DNA of 64,000 bases from Anthoceros angustus (Eukaryota > Streptophyta > Anthocerotopsida > Anthocerotales > Anthocerotaceae): NCBI GenBank assembly GCA_010909165.1, contig MU008154.1:620001-684000 (forward strand). Reading direction: 5' to 3'. This document shows, piece after piece, positions 12,701-22,450 of this stretch. Numbering within the stretch: position 1 is the first letter of the stretch; each line of letters opens with the position of its first letter. The notes under the pieces are model-generated. The model was not told the origin of the DNA. It searched no databases and saw only the letters and a program-made list of their open reading frames with translations. A program made the position numbers and the translations under genes.

Positions 12701-13936
12701 ATGCCTACAACAGAGAATCTTAGTTCATATAATGACGATGAAACTTCACAAGAGCATATTAGCACACTAGATGCTTCATCAACTACCCGTTCAGGATATG
12801 AAACCCCTACACCTTATGATCCAGGAAATTCTATATTTGTAGCTCCCAAAGCGGAAAGAAAGCCTTCCAATTTCTGTAATGGAGGAAAACCTCCTCATTA
12901 TGGATTTGTCAGCACTCAGATTATTGGTTTCTTGCAGGGCCTTGTTGAGAGACTTGAGCTTTTAGAAGTTCTGCCTCTTAATAATACATCCTATGAACCA
13001 TGCATATTCTTTGAGCCAGAAAGTGAAATCGAACAAGATGCGCGGTTCTATTTGACAAATTTATTGCATGATGCTAATCACATGCATACCTTGATCCAAC
13101 CTAAATTCAAGGTTTCAAAGTTTTTTGTGGAAACTACTTGGCTAAAGAGCATATTTGAAAAGACATTAAGTGAGATATTAGAAAGTGGGACATTTGAGAC
13201 CTTGCTGGATACATGTGAAACACAAGAGGATAAGGAAAAGTTGACACCAAGCCAAATTCAACATGAAAAAAATCTCCGTGCTGAGATGGTTATGTTGAAT
13301 GATCAAAGGGTGATAGAAGATGAGATGGAAGCTAAAGTTGAAAAGGAAAGGAAGGTTATACTTGTAAATCTTGAAAGAGAGTTGAAGAGAGTTCAAAAAG
13401 CTGGAAAAATATCTTTGAATTATAAAATTGAACAAGCTGTTGCAAAATCCGACTATGGAAGAAGAGTTCGAAGTAAGATTATCGACAACTTGTCGACAAA
13501 GGTGGATCAACTAGGAGAGGATCTTGAAGATGAGAAAAAAATTAGTGAATTTGTAAAAGAATATTTGAAAAAACAAAATATGGATTTAAGGGAGGAAGCT
13601 ATCGATCTTGCACAAGACCATGATCTGGATTTGCAGCAATTAGACGTAATGCTGAAAAGAATGAAGGACAAGAAATGGGAGAGAGAACAACTCCTAGCAA
13701 AACTAGAACCCAAGTACCTAACACACTTGAGTGAATCTCATGCCAACGCAGCCCAAAAAGAAAAGCAACTGCTATTCGAAATCGCTAATAAAGGTGTAGA
13801 AGAACAGCGAAGCAAAGCTTCTTTGAAAATACAAAAGATCTGGCGTGGTCGGGTGGCTCGGGTACTTGTCAAGAAGGAAAAAAAGAAGTTAAAGAAGAAA
13901 CTAGAGAAGGAAGGCAAAAACAAAAAGAAGAAATAG
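12701..13936 (+). CDS. DRC9: IQ-motif coiled-coil protein, likely nexin-dynein regulatory complex subunit DRC9 (IQCG-like)
   Basis: The 411-residue product fits DRC9/IQCG, a subunit of the nexin-dynein regulatory complex that links outer doublets and tunes dynein in motile cilia. In a plant this would act in sperm flagella. The N-terminal third is polar. A segment near residues 148-172 (ending SGTFETLLDTCE) matches the conserved helical start of DRC9. Long charged coiled coil follows to about residue 365, then one IQ calmodulin-binding motif (KIQKIWRGRVAR, about 379-390) and a lysine-rich tail. That order and length match DRC9; DRC10 (IQCD) has similar architecture and is the main alternative. 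The frame is continuous with no intron and is AT-rich compared with PP7 next door, so it may be a retrocopy, although no poly-A tract or flanking duplication was seen. Confidence 0.65.
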   Translation: MPTTENLSSYNDDETSQEHISTLDASSTTRSGYETPTPYDPGNSIFVAPKAERKPSNFCNGGKPPHYGFVSTQIIGFLQGLVERLELLEVLPLNNTSYEPCIFFEPESEIEQDARFYLTNLLHDANHMHTLIQPKFKVSKFFVETTWLKSIFEKTLSEILESGTFETLLDTCETQEDKEKLTPSQIQHEKNLRAEMVMLNDQRVIEDEMEAKVEKERKVILVNLERELKRVQKAGKISLNYKIEQAVAKSDYGRRVRSKIIDNLSTKVDQLGEDLEDEKKISEFVKEYLKKQNMDLREEAIDLAQDHDLDLQQLDVMLKRMKDKKWEREQLLAKLEPKYLTHLSESHANAAQKEKQLLFEIANKGVEEQRSKASLKIQKIWRGRVARVLVKKEKKKLKKKLEKEGKNKKKK

Positions 13937-13939
13937 GGC

Positions 13940-14035
13940 ACGCATTCTAGGGCTAGGGCTAGGGCAAGCCTTCTAGGAATAGGGCAAGCATTCTAGGAAT
14001 AGGGCAAGCATTCTAGGGCTAGGGCAAGCGAGCAG
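13940..14035. repeat. TTCTAGGGCTAGGGCAAGC short tandem repeat
   Basis: Starting just after the DRC9-like stop codon, about four imperfect units of roughly 26 bases repeat, containing CTAGGGCTAGGGCAAGC or CTAGGAATAGGGCAAGC. The AGGGCT runs recall degenerate telomeric DNA, but the plant telomere unit TTTAGGG is absent. Confidence 0.7.
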
Positions 14036-14454
14036 TTTAAAGCAGTGACCTTGCTTTTCTTCGAGAATTGGTCTAGACAGATGTGAGCCGCACCCTTGGA
14101 AAAGTTGTTTTTGCTGTTGTAGGCGCCTTGGTGTGAGATGGATGCCGCGGAAAGTCTGTTGCGGAGACGTCTGGAATCTCGTCGGACACAGACAGCCTGA
14201 TGCATATTTCTCTGGTCGGGAATGTGTGTGAGATTTTGCCCTCTGAGCTGGTTGCTGACAGTCCATGAGCAGGGCTAGGGTTTTTGTCATCGTCTACCAT
14301 CTAGGCCAGTGATGAAATATAGTTGTCATGCACCACACTGATTCCGTGCTGATACTGACCATAAAATATTTCTGAGGCTAGCTAGTAGGAAGCAGTCTTT
14401 CTAGGGTTTCAGGCTGTCGTTGCCTTCATATGGCTTAGGTCAGCTTGCGCTTGG

Positions 14455-14945
14455 CTCAGCTCTGATGATTAAGGTTATTAGCTCTATCTGATTATCTGTG
14501 AAGATAACATGGATCGACTATATGAAGAGATTGACCTGATGCCTCGTTCGAGCCTTTTCTCTTCTTTAATTATTAATGATCTTGAGGTAGTGAGTAGGAA
14601 GCAGTCTTTGCCGGTGTTGGATTTGTTTACATTGTCATGTGCACATCTTGGTGTACGCTGGGCTTTCTGATGATTATGGTTATTAGCTCTACCTGATCAT
14701 TCGTGAAGATCTCATCTTTCTGTATGAAGAGAGTGACCAGCTGCCCAACAATTGCCCCTTCCTTTATCTTGAGGTAGCAAGGCTGGTTTTGTATCTGGTG
14801 ACGGTGTGATGTGCATATTTCGGGTGTCACGTGCTTGTTCTGGTTTAATCTGGGCCCATCTCTGATGATTAAGGTTATTAGTCTATCGGATCTTCTGTGA
14901 AGATAAACAGCGTGACATGAAGAGAGTGCTCAGCTGCCCATTGTC
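14455..14945 (+). repeat. Three diverged repeats with box C/D snoRNA-like elements
   Basis: Three related segments, at about 14455-14545, 14660-14750 and 14848-14945, share TCTGATGATTA, GGTTATTAG, GTGAAGAT and ATGAAGAGA in the same order and spacing. TGATGA, an internal CTGA (first two copies) and GTGAAGA are in the order expected for boxes C, D' and C' of a box C/D snoRNA, and copies 2 and 3 are bounded by short GGGC and GCCC arms. A proper terminal CTGA (box D) is seen only in the first copy. They may therefore be decayed snoRNA copies or an unrelated tandem repeat. Confidence 0.35.
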
Positions 14946-15420
14946 TTTTTTGGTGTTCCCTGGGTTCTCGTGGTGGTAGTGACTGAAATACTGGAAGGCG
15001 TTGGTAGTGACTGGAATACTGGAAGTCTTAGGGAGTGGCTGACATACTGTCAGTTGTCTACGGCCATTGAAGACTCCCTGAACGAGCAGCATTGGTTTTT
15101 TGGTTGGCGGACTGCCATGTGCTCTCTCTATACAAGTAAATTGAAAAGCTTTCCTGCTTCTACGCCACCTCTCTGAGCTGTCCTCGGTCCCATCGGTCAC
15201 GTTCTATCTTCAACCTTTCTTGTTTTGTGAGAGTTACTCGGGCTTGTTTATGAAGGGCACCCCTAAGCGACCCAACGCATGAGCCACAACATGCCTGAAC
15301 GGTAAGCGAGGGGAGGCTACACTATGCCCCCCGTCGACTAACTGCTACCGCGAGAGCAGACCGAACCTACCTGCACTAAGCAGCCCTGACTGCGGATTGC
15401 TCAAGCACTAAACCTTAGAC

Positions 15421-15427
15421 TATAAAA
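15421..15427 (+). promoter_or_regulatory. TATA box ahead of a short ORF
   Basis: TATAAAA lies 48 bases upstream of an ATG in good plant context (ACAACCATGG at 15469-15478), an ordinary distance for a TATA-driven plant transcript. Confidence 0.45.
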
Positions 15428-15474
15428 GCCACCTAGTCACCTCCGCCAAGGAAGTACATGCTTCTTCAACAACC

Positions 15475-15645
15475 ATGGTGAAAACGTACAGCAAGAATGA
15501 CGGTGTTCCTGGCAGCTCTGTTCAAACGGGTCCCTGCTCTTCACCTAAACCGAAATCCCGTAACGCATGCCACCGTCACGCGGTCGTGATGGAACGGGAA
15601 ACTGGTGAGAAGGCTTTCTCACGTGGGGGGATCGTGACGAAGTGA
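15475..15645 (+). CDS. Short ORF of 56 codons behind a TATA box, unassigned
   Basis: The frame starts MVKTYSKNDGVPGSS and ends GGIVTK. It is basic, has no signal peptide or membrane segment, and belongs to no family I know. The stop overlaps a good donor sequence (GAA|GTGAGT at about 15642), so it may be the first coding exon of a longer gene whose remaining exons I could not identify. It could also be chance. Confidence 0.3.
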   Translation: MVKTYSKNDGVPGSSVQTGPCSSPKPKSRNACHRHAVVMERETGEKAFSRGGIVTK

Positions 15646-15649
15646 GTTC

Positions 15650-16202
15650 TCCATCGCTAAGCGCGAAAGCGATGCGTAACGGAACGGGTGGATGAGCAAC
15701 GAACCACACCCGCTAATGATCGCGCTGGCCATGTCGGAAGCGATGCTTTTGTTCCAGGCGTGCAGTCGGAGCTACAAACACTTTGGCCCATGCAATTTCT
15801 TGCCAAACCTCCGGCACTTTTGGCGCGCTTTTCTGTGCGGCACTGCCATCCTGATCCGCCGTTTCGTGGCGTCGCGTCTTCGCTTGCAAGGCAAGCTCCT
15901 TCGATCTTTGTTTCGCTGTGCTTCGGGGGTTGAACTGGTCAAATGAAGCCGTGAGCTTCCTGGTTGCGAAAATTTGCCTTAGTGTTCATCGATTTTCGCA
16001 ATGTCGGGAGTTGCGAAGCCGTGGATTTTAGGTGAGGAGATCGCCCCTGTGGAAACGCCACGCTTGTGAAGCTTTTGGTCCGGCTTTCCTCCAGCAATTT
16101 GTGAGCTCGTGTTGACGAGTTGTTAGTACCATAATCTGCTGCTCAAGTGACTGTGCTTGCTGTTATGTAGAGCGTCGCTTGAAACCGGCCGTAAGTAGGA
16201 CG
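15650..16202. other. Upstream region of the first SKU5-like gene
   Basis: No supportable coding region. Two overlapping plus-strand frames of about 80 codons (15688-15946) lack recognisable features. The region presumably includes the promoter and 5' leader of the SKU5-like gene. Confidence 0.35.
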
Positions 16203-18856
16203 ATGGAGGTACTGGCGTTTCTCCTACTCTTGGCTGGTGTCGGACTCGGTACGCTCGTTGGACAGGCCAATGCGGAAGATCCGACAGTGACATACGACTG
16301 GACTGTTGCCTACAAGATCGTGTCACCCTTGGGCGTGGCGCAGAAGGTTGTTGCTCTTCCAGCTGAATTGCCGGGTTTTATGATTGAGATGGCTCTGCTT
16401 GGAAGCGAGCTATTCGGGAGTGTGTGGTAAAGTGGAACACTTGTTGCTCTGGATAATTTGATGTCTCATTGCTCATTTGCACAGCCTTCTGGATGCAGGT
16501 GATTGCTATCAATGACAGGTTTCCGGGGCCGATTTTGAATGCAACAACCAACAACAATGTTGTGATCAATGTGCGGAATAATCTTGATGAGCCCCTGCTG
16601 TTTACCTTGTAAGTGGATGTTGACTGAGCTTTGGAGCTTTGGCTGTGTAGTCTGTGGTTCTTCGCTTCATTTGAAGTCCTATTGGTCTCGAGCTGAGGTT
16701 ACCCGCTGGCCAGGGAGCTTCCCTGTAAAATGCAGCGTGATGAGGAAATCCATATGTAATCCAGTCCTGGCGATCGATCGGCTCGGACACGCCATTCCTT
16801 TGTCGGAGCTGATCTCGTCGTGATTTCGTTTTGCAGCCAGGGAATACAACAGCGAAAAGACTCTTGGCAAGATGGAGTTTCTGGGACAAACTGCCCTATT
16901 CTGCCAGGGAAACAGTGGACATACAACATGCAATTCAAGGACCAGATTGGCACGTTCTTCTACGCTCCGTCTCTTCTGTTACAAAAAGCTGCAGGTGGCT
17001 TTGGAGGTGTACAAGTGTATAATCGGCCGGTCATTTCTGTGCCGTTTCCACCGCCGGAAGGGGACATTACTCTCCTCATTGGTGACTGGTATAAAACTGG
17101 CCATACTGTAAGTTCTGTTGTCAGACATTGTTCTCCGCTGTTCCATCCTGGTCTTGAACTTGTTGCGTATATGGAAGGCGAGTCCCCCAAACTGACTTGT
17201 TCTAGCCTTGTCATACGAGGTCTTGAGAAATATTTTAGAAAAAGGGAGCCTTCTGCCTCCACCAGATGCGATTCTGATAAACGGCAGAGGGCCAGCCGGG
17301 AGTGGGAAACACACTATTGTTGATGTGAACCCAGGTCTCTTCGATTTCCTCTTGGGAGTGGCAGCTTGGCTTCTTCAGAATCCTGCGACCTTTGTCCGCT
17401 TAAGCATTTTCTCGCAATTTTACCGATTTGAAATGTACTTGATTGTGGATGCAGGTAAAACATACCGGTTTCGGGTTTCCAATGTGGGAACCTCCACTAC
17501 CTTCAGCTTTGCTGTTCAGAGCCATAATTTTTTACTCGTGGAAGCCGAGGGCTCGTACACTCAGCAGACCACCTACACCAACTTGGATGTACACGCCGGC
17601 CAGTCTTATTCTATCCTCATAACCACCGATCAAGGCGCCGGTGACTTCTACGTTGTGGCAACCTCTCGCTTTGTTACTCCTACGATTGAAGGTGTTGCCG
17701 TGCTCCATTACACAAACTCAAAGACGAAGCCTTCTGGAGCATTCCCACCGTCTCCTGACCCGTTGGACTTCGACTCATCCATATCTCAAGCGAAAACTAT
17801 CAAGTAAGTAGTTAAATCCATGGCCTCTCGTTGTGAATCGCGGCGTGTGTAGGTGTGTTGCTGATTGGTTGATGCTCGAATTCGGATACATCAAATTTTG
17901 CACTCAATCCCTTCTGCACCTTGGTCGGTTGCCTGCGCAGATGGAACCTTACAACCGGAGCTGCTCGGCCCAACCCTCAAGGCTCCTACCACTATGGACG
18001 GATCAAAATATCCCAGACTGTCATCGTGGCCAACTCTGCCCCGGTGATGAGTGGGAAGCAAAGATATGCTGTGAACGGGGTGTCATATCTGGCACCAACA
18101 ACACCCCTGAAACTAGCTGACTATTTCAAGATCACTGGAGTATTTGAGCTGAATTCCATCCCTTCACTCCAGGAAACCAGGGCACCCTGCGATTCTAAAA
18201 CATCTATCATGGTTGGCGATTACAGATCTTTCACTGAGTTTGTTCTGCAGAATGGTGAAGACACGATTCAGTCATGGCATTTTGATGGGTACTCGTTCTT
18301 TGTTGTGGCGTAAGTGTACTAAACCCTAGGTATTGTTATTCATGGTAGGAAGCCTGTTTTTCTTATGCATGTGAGGACATGGCAACCACTTGAGGTGCCT
18401 AGAGGAAGGTTGAGCTAATTATTGTTGTCTTCCATTCTTTGGCAGTTTTGGCTTCGGAGACTGGTCCTTGAAAGCCAGAGACTCCTATAATCTTGTGGAC
18501 GCTGTTTCTCGCAGCACAACTCAGGTGAGAACTTCTTTACAAGTCTGATTGCGGCCTTGCAACGTGTAGTCGGCTGTTTTACTCCAGCTCGTTGCTGATT
18601 CGTGAGGAAGACGGTAGCATTCAGCAGTCCTGTAAGTTAAATCGTCTTTCATTCTGCAGGTTTATCCAAAGGGATACACTGTCGTCCTGGTGGCGATGGA
18701 CAATGTTGAATGTGGAACTTTCGTTCAGCACAGCTTCAGCGAGCTTATTTGGGGCAGGAGTTCTACATTCGGGTGTATGATCCTGCAGAATCTTTGAGAA
18801 CTGAGAAGGCCATTCCAGCAAATGTGCTGCTATGTGGCAAAGCAGCACGTCGCTGA
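16203..18856 (+). CDS. SKU5/SKS-like multicopper-oxidase-family protein, copy 1, last exon frameshifted
   Basis: A secreted cell-wall or plasma-membrane glycoprotein of the SKU5 group, relatives of ascorbate oxidase and laccase that act in directional growth. I read eight exons: 16203-16346, 16499-16608, 16837-17107 (or 17111), 17206-17334, 17455-17803, 17941-18309, 18446-18524 and 18660 onward. A signal peptide (LAFLLLLAGVGLG) precedes EDPTVTYDW. Family signatures follow: GIQQRKDSWQDGVSGTNCPI, AAGGFGG, INGRG, WNLTTGAARPNPQGSYHYG, SWHFDGYSFFVVA and NLVDAVSR. SWHFDG replaces the histidine-rich copper site of true oxidases, as usual in SKU5 proteins. In exon 8 one G is missing near 18709 relative to the third copy, so the frame ends early at 18797 instead of 18856. 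About 530 residues would be expected if intact. The splice between exons 3 and 4 is ambiguous. Confidence 0.82.
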
Positions 18857-20500
18857 AGAGTCGATCTGCCTTTGCTTCAGTTCAAATAAGACACTTTTGC
18901 GTTTTGTCCACGACTCTTGTTTTGAAGCAAGGGTTGTGAACATGGTTCTTTTCTCAGCCGTGAGACGCTGAGAAGGGAGTGCTTCGGTTGGAGTTGTCGG
19001 TCATGAAATTGACCGAGTGTTAAATCAAATAGGACCCTTGTGTATGCATCTTCAGTTGCCTAGTATTCTTCAGATGCATGCTGGCTATACGATGTGCAGT
19101 CCTGAGCAGCATCTTCGTCCTACATATTTCTCTACACACACAGAAGCACGGGGAGTAGCACGGCTTCCTCACAGTCAAATGTATCCTGCGTATCGTCCAC
19201 GCCTCTGCACTGACAGGTTTGAACAATCAACATGTCTGAGTACATACTTGTGATGCATGTCTAGACCTGTGCGCAGTCCACACCTACATACAGTACTTAT
19301 GGACACGTACTGTACCCTTAAGGTACAGACTGTACTTGTGTGGTTGGTACTACCGTGGTACAGTATTGGTACCAACTTTAGGTACGGTTGTGGACATCGT
19401 CTTCTTCTCCCCGTCTCCGGTCTATGTACTGTAGGCCGTGACCAACCGTAATTGGTAAGTGTGTCCAAGCCACCGCAAATACGTACATGTCCCCAAGGTA
19501 GATTGGCAGAACCTTCTGGAACCTATGTGCTACTAGACTACTACATTGCTACTAATTCACCACACGAACGTCCTTGTGTCTGTTTGCAACAGGGCCCAAA
19601 GACGTCGGTCTTCTTCCGCCTTCCGTCAGTGCCGTTAACTCGGGAGTTACACTTAACTGACAATCCCCTCCTCGGGAATGTGTCTTTTATAAAACCCAGC
19701 CCACCCCAGCCCAGCCAGGACCAGAAACCTCTAAAACCCACAGGGTGCACGTGGAATTGGATCTTGCAAAGGGACTCGGAGTGGGCTGAAAAACATTTGA
19801 GCAGGAGCTGCGCCTCAATCTGTGAGAAAGCAATACTTAAGAGGCGGAAATCAATCCTGCAAATCTAAAACAGTATGATGGTGACGCTTGAATTGGAGGA
19901 AGACGGTATTGATCCACAAACAAGGATCATACCTTTCAGGGAAGAGGCGCTTCCGTGCCTATTATATCAATGCAAGTGGGGGACAGAGGTCTCACAGTCA
20001 TGCATTGTTCATGATGAAGACATTGGGGAGCTTACGGCACTGGTACTTTAACCATGTGCCAAGGAATACACTTGGAGGTGGTCCATTGGTACTGAGCCTG
20101 AAGAGTTTCTTATAGAAATGACGATGTTATGGCCCGGCCAATCCATGGGTCCTAGCGCACGCGCAGTATCTTCATAGATTGCCATGCTGAGCACTCCGGA
20201 TGGCAAAGTGTCCTTTGATAGCAAGACATGTCACTGAAGGCTGAGGTTGTAGACAGTTGGTAAGACTTGTAATTAGGCCCTATAATTGTGGGTAAGTGGG
20301 TGGGTCACACTATCGCTGAACCACCCACAGTCACCGCCAGCTAGCTCCAATTCTTGTGAATCGACACAAGATCTACATAAACAGTACTGAAAACGTCCAA
20401 TTAGGCTAAGGCATGTATCGGCACCGACCGCCGGAGACTCCAGCTCAAAATCGTACTTCCCCATTTGGGGTGTCGCTGGGACGGAAAACCTCACACTATT
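18857..20500. repeat. Spacer between SKU5-like and MiAMP1-like genes, block 1
   Basis: This non-coding spacer is repeated, with small indels, at about 22451-24020 (block 2) and 43366-44945 (block 3). It contains palindromic GGTACC-rich sequence near 19350 and a CACGTG (G-box) near 19749. Several long frames here are by-products. Its recurrence shows that the array was duplicated as SKU5-spacer-MiAMP1 units. Confidence 0.75.
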
Positions 20501-20544
20501 TGTCATCACTTAAGTGCCCGAGGCAGAGTTCCGGTCAAGGCCAG

Positions 20545-20663
20545 TGACGTGCGCAGCCCAAGGGCCTGCGCTCTACCAGGATTCCACAAATACGTTCAAA
20601 GTCGTCATCAGTCTACATACTTCCTTCCTTCCGGGTACCTTCCACACATGCCTGCTTATAAGC
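20545..20663 (+). promoter_or_regulatory. Promoter of MiAMP1-like gene A: TGACGTG and TATA box
   Basis: TGACGTG at 20545-20551 is a bZIP/TGA-type binding sequence, and CTTATAAG at about 20656-20662 is a TATA box roughly 140 bases before the ATG. Both are kept in the other intact copies (45012-45018 with 45131-45137, and 47442-47448 with about 47553-47559). In pseudogene copy B both are mutated. Confidence 0.6.
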
Positions 20664-20801
20664 CCGGCACCAGCAAGCCCTTCTCACAACTGCTACCCAC
20701 ACTCCAGACTTGTGAGTGTTCTCTTGCTCTCAGCTCATTTGCGAAATCGACAACTCTACTTACAATTCCTCAGGCAGCACTCAACTCAGTCTTCAGTGAT
20801 C

Positions 20802-21131
20802 ATGGCCATGGCGAAGCTCGTCCTCGTCCGCAACGTTCTCTGTGTCTTGATGCTTCTGGCAGCAGTGATGACTGATGCGGCAAAGATCGAGACGTTCAAC
20901 CCAGCCAGCTGTGATGGAGGTGCTACCAACACGTTCTACGTGGGCGGGAACACCTGCCAGACTTTTATCGACCAGGGCGCTGTGCGGATCAGTGAAATTG
21001 ACGGCGGCACCCGTGTGTCCATACACAACCAGAGGAACTGTGAAGGCTCCAGTAGCGTTGCACAGATTTACGGACCAGGGTGTGTGGTGCAAGGTGCAAC
21101 CAAGCTGCGCGCTGTCTGGATTCAGGGTTGA
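20802..21131 (+). CDS. Small secreted MiAMP1-like (beta-gamma-crystallin fold) protein, copy A
   Basis: Predicted 109-residue secreted defence-type peptide. An N-terminal signal peptide (hydrophobic core VLCVLMLLAAVM, probable cleavage after TDAA) leaves a mature chain of about 81 residues. The second half, with a YGPGC turn, an NxxxCxG motif (HNQRNCEGSSS) and the ending LRAVWIQG, resembles the macadamia MiAMP1 and conifer Sp-AMP family, whose mature part ends in W-K-S-(I/V)-F-I-Q-C. MiAMP1 has six cysteines; this protein has four and ends in Gly instead of Cys. Starts at 20802 and 20808 are both possible. It lies downstream of SKU5-like copy 1, with its own TATA box. Function as an antimicrobial is inferred from resemblance only. 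Confidence 0.72.
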   Translation: MAMAKLVLVRNVLCVLMLLAAVMTDAAKIETFNPASCDGGATNTFYVGGNTCQTFIDQGAVRISEIDGGTRVSIHNQRNCEGSSSVAQIYGPGCVVQGATKLRAVWIQG

Positions 21132-21428
21132 ACGTCGCATGTTGCGTCTTCAGAAGTATAAGTATGCATAAGGTATGCCCCATTGCAACTCTTTTATCCA
21201 ACAGAATTGCATGTACTTCTTCAAGCTCCTGCGTTTTAGAAGGAGCTATGGTTTGGTGCCTGTGGTTCTTTCGGTGATACCTGCACATTCTCAAGGCTGG
21301 GCGCCGTACCGTTTTGTGCAGGCACGAATCGGATGTAGTCACACTTAGTCATCACGTGAGATGAGCAGAGATGGGGATACCAACTAGGTGGAGCATTTGG
21401 TATAGATGTATAGGGATCTATATATGAG

Positions 21429-21434
21429 AATAAA
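21429..21434 (+). terminator. Polyadenylation signal of MiAMP1-like gene A
   Basis: AATAAA about 300 bases after the stop codon, in the conserved context ATGAGAATAAAACAAGTG, which recurs after copies B to F. Confidence 0.55.
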
Positions 21435-21554
21435 ACAAGTGTACCATCCGAAGAAAAGTTTTTTAATAAATAAATACTTTTTTAAATTGAATCCCACCTC
21501 TATTTAGTCAATGAAGTGCTTGCTTGCTCATTTGCACAAGCCTCCTGGATGCAG

Positions 21555-22450
21555 GTGATTGCTATCAATGATAGGTTTCCACTATGTACAGATCAAAAGA
21601 TCCCAGACTGTCATCGTGGCCAACTCTGCCCCGGTGATGAGTGGGAAGCAAAGATATGCTGTGAACGCGGTGTCATGTCTGGCACCAACAACACCCCTGA
21701 AACAAGCTGCACTATTTCAAGATCACTGAAGTATTTGAGCGAAATTCCATCCCCTTCATTCCCGGAAACCAGGGCGACCCCCCGATTTCTAAAACATCTA
21801 TCATGGTTGGCGATTACAGATCTTTCACTGAGTTTGTTCTGCAGAATGGTGAAGACACAATTCAGTCATGGCATTTTGATGGGTACTCGTTCTTTGTTGT
21901 GGCGTAAGTGTACTAAACCCTAGGTATTGTTATTCATGGTAGGAAGCCTGTTTTTCTTATACATGTGAGGACATGGCAACCACTTGAGGTGCCTAGAGGA
22001 AGGTTGAGCTAATTATTGTTGTCTTCCTTTCTTCGGCAGTTTTGGCTCCGGAGACTGGTCCTTGAAAGCCAGAGACTCCTATAATCTTGTGGACGCTGTT
22101 TCTCGCAGCACAACTCAGGTGAGAACTTCTTTACAAGTCTGATTGCGGCCTTGCAACGTGTAGTCGGTTGTTTTACTCCAGCTCGTTGCTGATTCGTGAG
22201 GAAGACGGTAGCATTCAGCAGTCCTGTAAGTTAAATCGTCTTTCATTCTGCAGGTTTATCCAAAGGGATACACTGTCGTCCTGGTGGCGATGGACAATGT
22301 TGAATGTGGAACTTTCGTTCAGCACAGCTTCAGCGAGCTTATTTGGGGCAGGAGTTCTACATTCGGGTGTATGATCCTGCAGAATCTTTGAGAACTGAGA
22401 AGGCCATTCCAGCAAATGTGCTGCTATGTGGCAAAGCAGCACGTCGCTGA
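21555..22450 (+). pseudogene. SKU5-like copy 2, internally deleted
   Basis: The start of exon 2 (GTGATTGCTATCAATGATAGG) runs directly into the middle of exon 6 (around CAGATCAAAAGATCCC at 21590), so exons 3 to 5 and the start of exon 6 are missing, and exon 1 is absent. Further indels break the frame of exon 6. Exons 7 (about 22039-22118) and 8 (about 22254-22450) remain alignable. Exon 8 carries the same missing G near 22303 as copy 1, which suggests that copies 1 and 2 derive from one already damaged parent or have exchanged sequence. Confidence 0.85.

Noticed and set aside
13738-13941. Phenylalanine-rich minus-strand frame over the end of the DRC9-like gene
   Set aside because: Complement of the lysine-rich tail; no independent support.
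13940-14035. Interstitial telomere repeat
   Set aside because: The unit is AGGGCT/AGGGCAAGC, not the plant TTTAGGG sequence.
15688-15946. Overlapping 81- and 84-codon frames
   Set aside because: No homology, no promoter elements of their own, and two competing frames in the same region.
20793-21140. Minus-strand frames of about 115 codons over the MiAMP1-like genes
   Set aside because: They recur with every copy only because the coding strand is conserved; the plus-strand product has a signal peptide and family motifs.
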